A DNA stretch of 64,000 nt. Source: Bimastos eiseni (taxonomy: Eukaryota; Annelida; Clitellata; Crassiclitellata; Lumbricidae). Each line of letters starts with the position of its first letter. Position 1 is the stretch's first letter. Location: assembly GCA_959347315.1 (NCBI GenBank), contig OY365807.1, positions 33,167,660 to 33,231,659 of the forward strand. Direction: 5' to 3'. The notes beneath the pieces are model-generated. The model made no database searches and was not told where the DNA came from. It worked only from the letters and a program-made list of their open reading frames with translations. The position numbers were made by a program, and so were the translations under genes. Shown here piece by piece: positions 1 through 13,684 of the stretch.

Positions 1-1290
1 GCTTAATTACCCTGGGCATAGTTATGTCATCTCTGCCGGCTGCAAACAGCCACTGCCGGCACCATATTATAGGCCAAAGTGGCAAGTCATCACTGTGGCT
101 TGTCGAAGGGAGGAAAGGCATGTTCGTTACATTAGGAGAGTGGTCGTATGTCTGAATTTGCTACCAGAGACCCTGACATCATAATAGTTCAGGATTTGGT
201 GAGAATATTGATGAGATCTAACAATACACAAATTCAATTTTGCATGGAGCGACAGACCCTTTTTCCGCACATACGTGTACCATCATACAGCTGGTGGACC
301 TGGGAATAAGATTTACGTGACTGATATGCAGAAGGTGCTGGCATTATTCAATTTATTTATCACCTAAGACATGTTTGATGAAATTGTCAAGCGAAAATAC
401 TCTGAAAATTTTTGTGGATAACCTGCCCCAATTTTTCGCCCTTCTCCAAAAATTTTTTTGGAATGGTAGTAAATTAGAAAAAAATTATTGGATAATTTTG
501 AAATAAATAAAAAATAAAAGTATCATTATAGCAAAAAATACTGGAAATAAATTTCTAAATAAATGCTGGGGAGGGGGTGATAAGAAATATTTAATTACAC
601 ACTAAAGTTGTTAAGTCATTTTCATTAAGTCGTGGCTGGACTGGCAGCGTTCTTGAGTAAGTTCCCGAAGAGGTGCTATATAAATGCTCAAAATGAATGA
701 ATAAAATGACTCAAAATTTAAAAAAAATGAATTTAAGCATGAAGCAGAGAAAATGAACCCGATATTAAACACAAAATTTAGAATTGACATTGTAATTGAA
801 AAATAAAATCAACCTTGTAAATGTAGACTATGTCTGATGCTGTTGAATTGTAAATTGTGCGCACCGACAAAGAGATCGTTCCATTTCGACTACTCTCAAC
901 CTTTCTAGTACGGCACATAACTCTAAAACAAAATCATACGAATAAACAAATTGATCTACTTGGCTTGCCCTCCATCACAGACTGCAGAAGCATGTTAGGA
1001 TTTGTCATGAACCATCACCATTGGTCTTCAATCAACATTCTATACTTAGAGAAGGAATACATGATAGCATAAGGATCCCGGAAACCAGCCATAACCTATT
1101 GTAAGTTCTGTGGCTAACCCAAACTATAAATTTTTATAATAAGAACCATAACTCAGCTGCGGCTGAGGAAAAGGATATTGCTCGTGAATCAAGAGTTTTG
1201 AAATTTACAATGCCAACTTTAGATAGTCAAAAGTTACAAAGCCTACTTCTGATCATCAGCAGTTACAAAGCCCACGTGCTTAACCATGCT
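1..1290. other. Plexin downstream intron sequence, no exon recognised
   Basis: This is AT-rich sequence downstream of plexin exon c13. I see no exon with plexin-like coding content. A short segment near 370-405 on the minus strand has acceptor- and donor-like ends in the right phase, but its translation does not resemble an IPT domain. A LINE tail lies at 600-705. Confidence 0.4.
602..705 (+). mobile_element. LINE 3' tail fragment
   Basis: It contains GCTGGACTGGCAGCGTTC, TTGAGTAAG and GGTGCTATATAAATGCTC followed by (AATGAATG). The same tail occurs at 5764-5835 (minus), 6280-6355, 19440-19505, 21205-21275 and 43530-43630. In two of these it follows reverse-transcriptase-like coding remnants. 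Confidence 0.65.
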
Positions 1291-1293
1291 CAC

Positions 1294-1439
1294 CTCTCCG
1301 TAGGTCGGTAGCTGTCCGCCAAAACATCACATGTCTCATTAGCCACTCGAATGGTGAGATCTCCCGCAACTCTTCCTAGATTTATGCCATCAATAGTGAC
1401 AAGTGTCTGTCCTCCAAGCGGTCCCCCTTTAGGACTGAA
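1294..1439 (-). CDS. PLXN: Plexin coding exon c13: start of IPT domain
   Basis: 48 codons plus 2 nt (residues 832-879). The acceptor GTTGATTGTTCAG gives phase 0 and the donor GGAGAG|GTGAGC gives phase 2. Joined to c12 it reads PRITSFSPKGGPLGGQTLVT, the classical IPT/TIG opening, followed by DGINLG. The next exon should start in phase 2. I could not identify it confidently in positions 1-1290. Confidence 0.92.
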
Positions 1440-4400
1440 CTGAACAATCAACAAATTCAGTTCTGCCTCAGATGTAGTACACTGAATTAATGTCATCCAC
1501 ATTTACAACATTCAACAACAATTTAGTTATTCAAACCAGTACAGAAAAACTATTATCACTAATATGAGTTATAATGAAACAGATAGGCTTTACCATATGG
1601 GATGCTGTGATAAGCAAAATTTTCAAGCAATTTTCAAGTATGTCAGCTAAATACACAAAGTGTACCTGGGCATACAAAAGCACATACACACAGAAACAAT
1701 ACATACACAGCATAAATACAAGACAATGTAATTGTAAGTTCAGATGTCGTAAAGCATTACTTAAAAGTGAAGAAGAGCAAGACACCAGCATATTGCTGAT
1801 TTCAAAGTTTAAGTCAGATGGGTTGCACAGGAGGTGCATGAAGTGGCCAGACCAGATAGATCGGAAATGGCAGATGCACATAAATACATGGCATTTTAAG
1901 TTCTAATAATCGAGATAAACAGTCAGCTCCACAAGATGTTATCCATACTGAAACCACACTTGTACACTTCACTGTTTCAAAAAAAGCAATCAGATTCATC
2001 ACATAACATTTCATAATACAACTTTGGACAATCGTTGCAGCTCATATTTATTTCCAGACATTTAAATTAAATATTGTATACATCAGCCGAACGAGAGTTG
2101 ATGGTCCTGTGCCACCATGACAGCCACGATGTATTATATGCATGTGCAAGAGAATGAGCAACTTACTGAAGTAATTCTTGGACCTGGGCAGATTGCATTG
2201 CCTGTGATGAAAGTAGGATGATCGCAGTCCGAGATCTGATGGCACGCATCCATGCACCAGACGCAGGCATACGCAACATTCAACAGAACACATTGACCAC
2301 AGTTCTGTCCCTTGAAACCACACTTGTACACTTCGACTGTTTCGATAAAAGCAATCAGATTCATCAAATAACATTTCATAATTTTTATTTCATTTATACT
2401 TATTTTATATTTCATTTATATCATATTTTAAAGTTGTACAGAATACTATTTCCACTATTTGACCAATGTAAAGAATTGGTCTCACTACTTGGCTTGAAGA
2501 GCATAGGTTGGCAAAACATAACCACTAAGACAATAGCAATCTCAAGAATTGAACTGCTATTATGAGCGATGCCTTTGTTTATGAAAGCAACAGACTGCCA
2601 ATAACGACTTAAGCCCATCTGTTGCCCTGTATATCATGAGGCAGAAAGACGAATTCAACTATTGGAAATTTGTATGGCTTCATTAGACATGAACCTGGTA
2701 AGTTTTATTTGAGATTTTGGTAGAATGAACTTGAAACGCTTTATTCTATTGCAGCAAAGGCAGGCCTGCAACAGTGACCATATTATGAAAAGAACATTGC
2801 CATGCATATAATTAGCCGAAGTTATAGTTCAATTTGTATCTTTTCCCCAGCAGAAACAATGTATTAATGGAAAATATTCTCTTACCCCTTTCAGACCATA
2901 TGTCCATTCGAGTGGACATATTTTTAGCCTTCTGTTTTCATAGGGCAGTGCTGTTTTAATGACTTTAGACCCACTACCCATTCCAATGGACTTCACTCTA
3001 GACGGCACACATATGCTATGAGTGCGGATTTCATTATTGATGATAGCTCTAGTTAAGTTCATTTTTGAGTTAAGTTAATTTTTTAGCGCTTTGCCCATTG
3101 GTTGGTCCTAGTTAGCTAAGTGGTTATATTTAGCAGTTTCATTACCTTTCATTCTGCTCATGATATTTTATAAAGATTTCAAATCTACAATTATGATCTC
3201 TGTTTTCCAACATGTTTAATTATTTTATCAACTAAGAGGAAAACACGTGATCTGATCCACTATCCGTGACAGATTATTTAATCGAGGAATGAGAGATGAA
3301 AAAGAAGATAAATAACATGTCCACTTGTATATTTCTAAGAATATGTAGGGTTCGCTCTCAAATGTATACATATGTATTGTGTGATAGTGTACTGATAATT
3401 ATGATCAAATTCACCAGAAAATGTAGCCTCTATAGAATTAATTAAGAAGAACCATAATGTTCATTTGTTTAACTTATTAATATTAAGTAAACGTTCTGTG
3501 TCCCACAGAGGCACCAAGTTCTTTTTCTTAAGCATCTAAGCCAGCAATGGACCAATCCAAAGATCCTGGAGATGGGGAGAGGCAGACTTCAAGGTCAAAA
3601 TACCTCGAAGTAACAGACCCAACATGCATATTCCACCACTTCATACTGTATTAATGCAAACAGCATCATTTAATGGAATCTATTTTATTTTTAAGATTTA
3701 AATGCTGTCTTTTTGTCAGATTGTTTATCCTTTACTGCTGACAGTAAACAAAAGAAGTTGCAACTTGCTACTTGCCTTCTATTGGTGATGGACTGTCAAA
3801 AACAAACTGTGCGTTAGAGCCCCAAACAACATGAAGCGGGAGAAACTCAGATGCAACATCAGCCGAATACTCCAACTGCAACCAACATCAAGAAAATGCT
3901 TAGAGAAGAAACGTCATTGGCAATTTCTTCATAACTAATGTGAACTTCCAATCAATTTATTAATTGAGAGGTGCTACAAAAACATATTACTGCATGTGGT
4001 GGCACACTGCAAATAAATTTTTCCACCTCTCGAGTCCTGGGTTTGAATTTCGGTAGATCATGTGAAATGAACAGTTTGTTGTCGGTTTTATGAGACATGT
4101 ATGGAAACAAGCCTGGTTGTTGTGTTGCTGTCCTGCTTATGTTTCAACTAGTCTTTGAGCAACAAGGCGAAATGTCTGAGAAAGAAAATAAGAAAAATGC
4201 CTCGACCTAACCCACTCAGAGATGCAGCCCAGGTATAAAGTATCAGTCTCTTCAGTCTTCTTAGCTTTGAAAATCCATGCCCTCTGATCTGCTTCCTGAC
4301 AGTATATATTTTGTCAGAGACAGGTGACGTTCGCTTCGGGGCACAAGTGGAGCCAAAAAGCTTAAAGTAAATTTATGATGTGTTGAGTAAGGATTGGAAT

Positions 4401-7400
4401 CCTGTAACCACTCAGTAGACACTCCCAACACACTTGAGGAGCACAGTCAATATAGACTGGCAATTGATGAGCAGTAATATTACTGTATATACTCGCGTAA
4501 AGGTCGAGAAATGTAATTCTATGTCAGGACAACGAAAACGAACTTCGACTTATACGCGAGACGCGAAATAGACCGAAGATTTTTGGATGACCAAATGCTC
4601 ACAGGTTATGAAAATGAATGCAAAACTTAAACCCTTAGTTGTCTGGTTACTTTAACACCTATTTCACAATAAATCACAGTTCCACAAATTACTGACTTCA
4701 CATAGTTTAAATCGAACAGTAGTTCTTTTAAATAAGTTTATTATATACTTGTACAATAGTATTCTATTAGAAAACTGATATGTTTTGAGGTCAGTGCAGT
4801 AGAATACTTACAGATACTTTCCACAATGAGTGATTTGAAGGAAAAGCAAGCCTCCTACCAAATTGGTTTCAAGTTGAAAGTTGTTGATGAGTATGCTGCA
4901 CTGCATGGAAATTTGAATGCCTTACTTACAAGATTTCTTACACAAACCTGAGGCAGTGAACAAAAGTCATCCATTTGTATTCACATATTGGTTATTTATA
5001 TTATTTTGTATGATTATCAAACACAAGTTTAGTAGATTTCGTATATTAGGGAAAATTTCCAATCACTACTAAATTTTGTCATCACTCGTTTTGAGTTTAT
5101 GAATTTGACTTATATGCAAGACGTCGATTTTGGACGATATTTTTGTCAAAAAATTACACTTCGACTTATACGCGAATCGACTTATAAGCGAGCATATACA
5201 GTAATTAACTTTGCCATAGGTGCAAAGGTGCAACATTTTCCCTGACTGCCACAGGTAAAAATTGCGATGTTATACATGTGCTTATCAAAGTGGCTGGAAG
5301 TCATGAAACAATCATTCATGCTACATAAGTAAGTTAACCGTTAATTAAGACAATTTTTCAGCTAAGATGTATAAAATGGTCATTAATGCACATGTGAGAT
5401 TGCTGACATTAGAGAGGAAGTCAGTAATATTTTGTGGTCATATTTCGCTAGCAATGAAAAAGACAAAGAATGCTATATTATTATCGTTAATAATCCTAGT
5501 GTCCCAACAAAACATAACCGCATGCAAAGTGCTCCTGCTGAACACATGTGTAATTGTGCATGTAACAATGATCATTGAAGATCTGCATACCACTCAAATA
5601 ATGAAGATACTGTTGAACTCAAATAATGAAGATACTGTTGAAGTGATACATTGAACAATGATAGAATTTAGCAGCCTAAATCTTTAGTTTTCATTGAAAC
5701 TTAACAACTGAAGGAACATTATCAATCTATCAATTAGTCAAAAATACTTGATATAGTGCCCCTTCAAGATATCTACTCAGAGGCGCTCCTGGCCTAATCC
5801 TCGGCTGAAAAGGACAGTTTTAAGAGAGGTGTAAAATGAAGACGAGATTTCTTAGGTAGGAGCAGTATAAGTAATCAAAACAAAAAAGAATGCAAAAAAC
5901 ACAATATTTTGAAATGCACATGCCATGCACATACGCAAAATCCCACAGTATTTGTATTTGCAGTAATAATAATAATCATAACTATTATTATTATCTGGAG
6001 ATAGTAATATAATATTTTTATAGAATGTGTTTATAATAAAAATTCAAATAATAATAATAATAATAATAACAATGATACTGTAACATTTGATATCACATCA
6101 CAAGTACAAGCACTTAACTGAGCGAGGCCTGCTCATTGTCCCATTTGCCCGTACAACTACTAAACAGAATCGTGCCTTCTCAGCCTCTCGAACATGCTCC
6201 CATTGGCGTTGTGGTTGCCACCAAGGGTTCACTCAGACTCATTTTATACTTGCTTTAAAACTGTTCTTCTTAAACGTGCTGGAGTCGGGAGCGCTCCTGA
6301 GCAGTAGCCTTGAAGGGGCGCTATATAAATTGCTGTAATGAATGAATGAATGAAAGTAACTACACAACTTAGGCTTGTTCAAATTCATTTATTTAGAAAC
6401 AAATTCTATTTCTACACTGTAACTCTGTCTTGAGTGGTTCATGATATGTGATGCTTGTGATCTTAATAGGCACCTTTGTAGTGGTATGGTTGCATTACAG
6501 CACCATTTTTGTCCATTTTATTATTATTATTTCTTATCATAGGCAATGTTACCTCAAATTTTTTGGAGACTGTGAGCAAAAAAAAATTTTTTTTGCAACA
6601 TTTTATAAATGGTTCACACTTCTGCGCGCAAGTGTGAGCTTAATGCGATGATAGTAAAATAAAGACCATATTTAAAAGTGTAGGCCTATGGCATAAGTTT
6701 TGATAACTTAGGCCCTTGTCTAAAATGTGTCTTAGAGCAGATCGTGCAGATGATGCATGCACCGTACTGTATGTAATTTTAACTAGCTTTAGCTTTCAAT
6801 TTATTTGCAATATTATGTTCTGTCCAGCTAAATATGGGTTTACATTTCATCTTAATATGTGGTTTTTCTAAAGAAAAAATTGTGTGCGCACACTCAATTC
6901 TTGTGTGTGCTAGCTCCACGGCCCTTGTGTGCGTGTACAGCTTAGAAGGAGCGCTGATCAAATAAGGGGTAAAATAAACCAAACCCAAAAGCATATCTGG
7001 CTGAGCAGAACAATGTCTGAAAATATCAGAAGTGCAAGAGGTTGAACAAACTAGCAACACAACTTTACACAGTTAATATAATCACTATCCTGAAGAGAAA
7101 ACGCATCAAACACCATGAATCTATACAATAGTATTTGCATGAAGATATTATTGCAATTACATGGAGTAAACAACTAAAAACCTGAATAAAACTTTTTCTT
7201 ACAAAAGGTGATGCCAACACCTACCTTAACTGAACTGCAGACAACCAAATAACTGGCATCTTTATCAGACTGTTGAATAAGAGATGCATTAGTGAAGATG
7301 TAGCTAGCACTGGTGCCAAAACGACATTTTATGCCATTGTCTTCATGGAATGGCTATAAATTAAATAATATCATACTCAACAGTAGATGCATCAATGATA

Positions 7401-10400
7401 TCATATATATATATTATAAACAATTATATGTATACACAAGCCTATAGCTAATATCAGAGACCACACTATTGGGTGTGCTGCTAACACTCATTCTAATTTT
7501 AATTACAAATTAGTTTAGCAATTTTCCTACAGAAACTCATCAGATGTGCTCTTGACCCAACAGCCCAGAACCAATAAGTCTTATGAATAACTGAGTTATT
7601 TCTTAACAAGAAATTCAACATAAATGCATCCGTTTTCAACAGTCAAATCAGCTTTCATGCTAAGCAGACTTGATAACTGGCATATAATGTTAGACTGATT
7701 ATATTACACTCAACAATATAATAGCTAACCTTAATCAAACTCGATAGCACCGAATTACATTTTCAAAAAAGATTACATAGCACTTGAAAGAATCAGATAA
7801 GAGTCATCTGGATTGAATTGCATTAGATTTAGTCAAAGCATAGCATTTCCTTATGAATCGAGTCACAAACAGGACCAGCCATTCAATCAGTCATTTCAAA
7901 GGAGAACAAGGTCTAAAATTCCTGCTCCAACTTACCAAGATGTTGACTGCAGCCAAATTAAATTCCTTGCTCACTCCAGATTTGACGATCAGTGATGATA
8001 TTCCATCAGCCACAGACTTAACCATCGGACACTTGGAAGAATTGGTCAGCTTCAACACATTAAGTAACTACATCATCATCATCATCACCACCCACAGTTG
8101 TCATCACCCTTTACTCTGTCAGCGCTACCATGGTTATCCATGATCCAAAATTAGAAACTAACTCAAAGATTATATTACATTCAATTATTTGAAAAAGTAT
8201 CGTAAATAAGTGTTAACCATTGTCATAAGTGATCAAATAATTATTATCTACATAAAGGATTAATAATGAAAACGCATAAAAGTCCAGATTAATAGAGCTC
8301 ATGATGATGGCAGCAATGAAAAAATCCTAAAGAGGAATCAGATGACACTGCAGGTAACAATAACAATGAAAAATAAAAAACAGGAATTAAATTACACTGA
8401 AAATAACAATACCAAAGAACAGTTAATTGCAATGCAGTGACTGAAGAGAGTTATTGGAATAGCCGGACGAGGAGGACGAGGAGGACAAGGAGGAGCAGAG
8501 GGATAAGAAGGGGAAAGAGAAGGAGGACGAGGAAAGGGAAGAGCAGAAGTAAGAAGCTATGTCCCACCTGATTGGAATCCAATGAACACTCGTCTACTAC
8601 GGAAGAATGTCGACACATTTGCTTGAGAGCACACCAGTGGCAGGGAAATGTTGAATCCAGACACATGGCACAGCTAAACGTTAACACATCAGAACACCAA
8701 CAGACAGATTAAGAATTGACCAGCATAAATATTACCTCAAGGCAAATATTGCAATATCACAGAATTAGTCACAGTATCACCATCACATGAACAATAACCA
8801 CCATAGATACTGGAATACAGCGCTAGGCAAGGGTTGAAAATTTGGTGGATGAATGGGTACAAACAGAAAGACATGAGTATAGCACGATTGTTAAAATAGA
8901 AGAAATTAAAGTAATTGGATGGCCTGGCTGTTTTGCAAGTGGTCCAACAAAGCTGAAATTAAATGTTCTTTGATCACAGACTGCTTAGAAATATCACATA
9001 TATTTCAGAAATTGTAAATTAGTCCAAAACTTAAAGGAAAGTACTTTCTAAGGATCCATCCAATTCAGTCACAATCATCACTTCCAATCATGAATTTCTT
9101 GACATGTTCTTCATCCTGAATGCTTGAAGTTGGATTTCCACTATTTCTGTTTTCCATGACCCAACCGAATAAGATCGACTCAAGCTCAAGATTCACAGCT
9201 GATAATCCTAATGGCCTTCTTACTTCCTGACATTGATTCCATTTCCACCGTCCTTCTTAGCCGACTCCTAATTGTGCCCTCAGAAACTACAAACTGACAT
9301 AATGCTGCGGAGTTGTTACTAGCCGCTGCTACTTCTACAGCTCTCAATTAGAAAGCTGCATCATCATACAATGAACATTTTCTAGCTCATTTTTGAAACT
9401 CTAGCCCTATCATTCTTTTCTTAACTTAATTTGATACATATAATTGACTAGAAATCACAAGAGGCAGGATACATAAACTGGTCTCACTTTATTTTATATA
9501 TGCTGAACACATTCAAACATCCTTATATAAACCTCTTGCTTCGGTGGCATTCTGTATTACCGCCCTGAGCCTAACTGGAAACTAGCACATGATCTCTTCC
9601 TACTGAATAATTTTGAAACAGATTACAAAAACGGCAATGCAAACCTGTAATAACACACATACAAACCTCAACCATACTCTTATCTGTACAGATTTAATCC
9701 CTTGTTTATAACAGACTGTGTGACACCACAAATTACAATCAGATGTGCATGGAACCAGTCTAGCAGACGTTCAGGAAACGGTCTGCAAGCCATCTGTTTA
9801 TTATCAAAATGAAAATATTTCTTGATTTGTAACTTGAGAAGTTCTTAATCCAATCTCTTCTTGTGTAATCTGGCTTTTCATAATTCCTTACTATTATGGT
9901 ACGGGCAAAATTTCGACTTCGAAATTGAAACCTAGAATTGTCTCAAATATATCATGAGCCCTCATTTAGTGACCAAGAAATAAAAACATAAATATTTCGT
10001 GCTATATTCAAGTATCTAAGGAACATATAAAACGAACTACAGAACAAATATCGCACATTTAAACTAGATAAACTACCAAATATGCATTAAAACGTCAAAA
10101 TATAAATATTATGAATCTAAGCACAATAGTAACACATAGCTAACTATCAAATATTAAACATCTATACACTGCAAAAGTATAATGATGTTATTAAATTGAA
10201 AGTTTCTTTCAAATTCACCTTGACTGATCTTTGAAACAAAAAAGGGCAGTCCCTTAAGATAGGCTGAAGGGCAGCCAAGGGTATGAAGTGTTAGCAGCAA
10301 CTTAAGTTTCTTATCCTCAGCATATAAGGGCAGGTAGCCAGTCCTATCCTTTGCTGCCTGATCTTTCCACCAACAGTGTATATCTGAGTCAGCTAGATAC

Positions 10401-13400
10401 CCAACCTCTCAGTCGACAGTCCAGTCGGCTAACCATTAGACAATCACATGCCAGACAAATCATCTTTAGGGCATAACCTAAAATTGCCCTGGACATTCAC
10501 CTCAACCGAATATCCCGTTTTTCAGAACTATTCGGAAGTATTCACCTCGGCAAATATTACACACACAAATAGTTATACATAACAATGTCTTACTTTAATA
10601 ATTTTGTCATAAACATTTAACAACCCAACAACGAAAATAAAAACTTTAAAGCGGTATTAGTAGTTTTTACAGGCACAAACATTTATCCTGCTAAATTTTC
10701 ATTTCGCGAAACGGCGAAAGTAAAAAATGTTAAGCTTTGCCTATGGATGGTACTCGCCGAGCCAGAGTTGCCACTACTATTTGGTTCATGCCCGGATCTG
10801 GCAAATAGTGCATCCAAATACTCGATGGAAATTGTCTACTTGGTTATGCCCAAATCATCTTTCTTTACTTTACAAAGTCTTTAGCTTCTGCCCAACTTTG
10901 TCCTAAATGTTTCCTCAGCCATTTGCCTCCCAAACATGTGTTGCCTTGCTTTGGTTTCTCATAGACATCTTATTTTCGATGCCTCTTTAAAATCTGTCTA
11001 CTAGCTATAACATAATGGTGATCACCAACACATCAAACATGAAGAGACACTTGAAGTCTTTTATAACTGTTTGTTAAATTGTACATGTCATTTGCAGCGG
11101 ATTGTCAGCTTGTTCAATAAACGAAGATATATATACAGTCAGTATTCATGGATAGCTCTAAGCCCAGTCACCAAAGTCCATTCAGCACACAGAAAGCACA
11201 TTTCAGGATGATGCAAAATAGGCTTGTGATAAAATAACTATTGATTCTAGAAAACATAAAAGGCCAACGAAATGAGTGAGAAACATACCTGACGATAAGA
11301 CTGCAGTTAAATCCTATCAGATGGCCTTTAAACCAAGACAGTTCATTCAAGAACACAGTGAGTGAAAGATTAACAGAATCTGAAAACCAAACATCAATAT
11401 GACTTCTTATCTACCAACTTCAAGAGTGTTAGCCACTAGATTATTAGAAGCACATCAGCATACCATATCTTGATAATTAGAAGTCTGAGTTAAAAGTTGT
11501 ACAAAAATATTGCAATAGATTCTGCAATACTGCGTCACACATTTTTCATAATATTAGATTTGCACACTCATTTGTAGCTACTTACCGTTAAATAAGCACC
11601 GTCAAATACCAAATTCCAAGGTAAGTTTCTTCAAGAAAATTTTCATACACATGTTTTATTACATTTTCGTGCAGCTTAAATTAAAATTGTAACTGCTCAC
11701 AATTCTAAAAAAGCTCTTAACGCACCTGTTAGTAAAAGCTGGTACTGATTGAATTAGTATTAACATAATTCAAATGTGTCTGCGAAATGATGTGGTCTAA
11801 ATAACAATACATTCTTAACGAAGTGGTTACAGCTACTGATAGAGCAGACTAATGCACAGATCTTACAGCCACTTAAATCCTGCTCTTTATGTAAATAGCT
11901 GCAGTCTGTCAGCTATATGTTCTCATTAAATGGAAATACAATATATAACCTTGCACAACTGTCTCATAATTAAATACAGCATCCAAAATTTGCATCAACA
12001 ATCAGCGATACTGATTAACAATTGGGCTAACTTTATGGTCAAAGGCCATTTGCAGTCTGAAACAATTACAACTGTCAACACATATTGATATTGAAGTAAA
12101 CTAAGGCAATGCATCCTGGATATAAATTACTGAGTGCATTCAATGTGCATAGCAGTTGTAAACAGTTAACTTCTTTCAGATTTTGTCTTTCATGGCACAA
12201 TCTTGTCATATCCTCCATGCCATTTAAAGCGTACATTAGTTGAACGTACTATTTTTGTCCATTTATATTGCAAATACATCACCTGTCCCCAATCCTCTTA
12301 ACACAGCGCTATACAAACTGTGACACAGTACAAGTCCACAAGCAAATTGGTTACCAGGTCATAGATTCACAATTTTTGTCTTACTCAAATAATTAAATAA
12401 CACTTAAATAAATATTACAAGTTTAAGCAAAACAAATTTTTCTGAAGTTAACTAAAAACAATATTATTCAATGTTCAATTCAATTTAATACCCACTTGAC
12501 GCCAAATGTTAGTGATCGTTTTAATGCCAAGGGTTAGTGAAAATGGTCTTCCTACTTTAAAAATGAAAAGCACTGGTTCGTAGTAAGGCTGGTCAAGCAA
12601 TTATCGGTCGGTAGTATAAGAAAGTTTGAGAAGCAATAATCTAACAGTCAAACAGAAGAAAAAAACATTAATCCTTCAGGTACCACACGCCAGGGATTCT
12701 CCAAGTCTGCCTGGAGCATTGATTCATCTCATTAGTCAACACAGAGCCAGAATATCAGAAACACTTCTATCGGTATCCAAAATGCTACACTATCACCGCA
12801 ACTGGGGTCACCATTACACTGTTCCTCTCAAAGTGTTACTAGCCGTCAATATGCTTCCAAATTGCCACAACTGTATATATGCAGTTCACATTGGAAATTC
12901 TTGCTTCTTGCCGAAATCTTGTAAATTTTTGGTAATCATTTATGAGACAGATTGCCTAGTAACCAGGTTCACTGGGTTCCTTCATTCTTGTGCTCCACTC
13001 GAACAAATTTTAAAATGCCAGAACCAAGTCTCGTTCAGAAAGCTGCTGGACAAAGGTGTCTTAAAACTGTGTTATCAAACCAATATCCCTCATCCCATTC
13101 ACCTAACAACATCCTCTAATCAGAACATGTACAGCTGATACTCGGTTACGTATATTTGCACTCACAGACAGGGCTCTGCAATTGCGGAGGTGACACCAGC
13201 GCTGAGCACGTGATCGTCCAGAGACCTTCAGCTGTACGATTGGCGCTCGCAGGGACTCGCTCACTCGTGTAGCCCTGATCACTCTTCACCAAACAAGTTA
13301 CTGTCTTGACTCCATGAGGAACATGACTTACAGTAACAACCACCTGTTCAGTCAAAACAAGAGATGTAACATTCACGAAGAAAACAAAATCACAGTGCAA

Positions 13401-13649
13401 CAGGGAACAAGATGTAGGCAATTCATGATCATTCTTGTCTTTCATTGTACATGTTATGCATACTGCTGAGTGTGACTCAGAATGCGAACTGTAACTGAGA
13501 ATTAAAATCAATACATACTCACTTACTTAATTGCACATTGGATAATTCATCATCACAAGTTATTAAAAAGTAGACTTCAAAGACAAAAGTGAGACGAGAA
13601 TCTTCATGGAAATTTGCCACAGAACAAAGACATTCATAAAGTATTACAA

Positions 13650-13684
<35 letters not shown>

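Noticed and set aside
1814..2014. 66-codon minus frame resembling the plexin exon c12 start
   Set aside because: It is the frameshifted partial duplicate, without the PSI cysteines.
3985..10455. True tRNA genes at the box-B-like motifs (near 4030 and 10410)
   Set aside because: Neither folds into a full cloverleaf by eye. Both look like SINE heads at best.
12626..13138. 170-codon plus-strand open frame
   Set aside because: It lies antisense inside a plexin intron, has no recognisable domain, and the plexin exon phases are complete without it.
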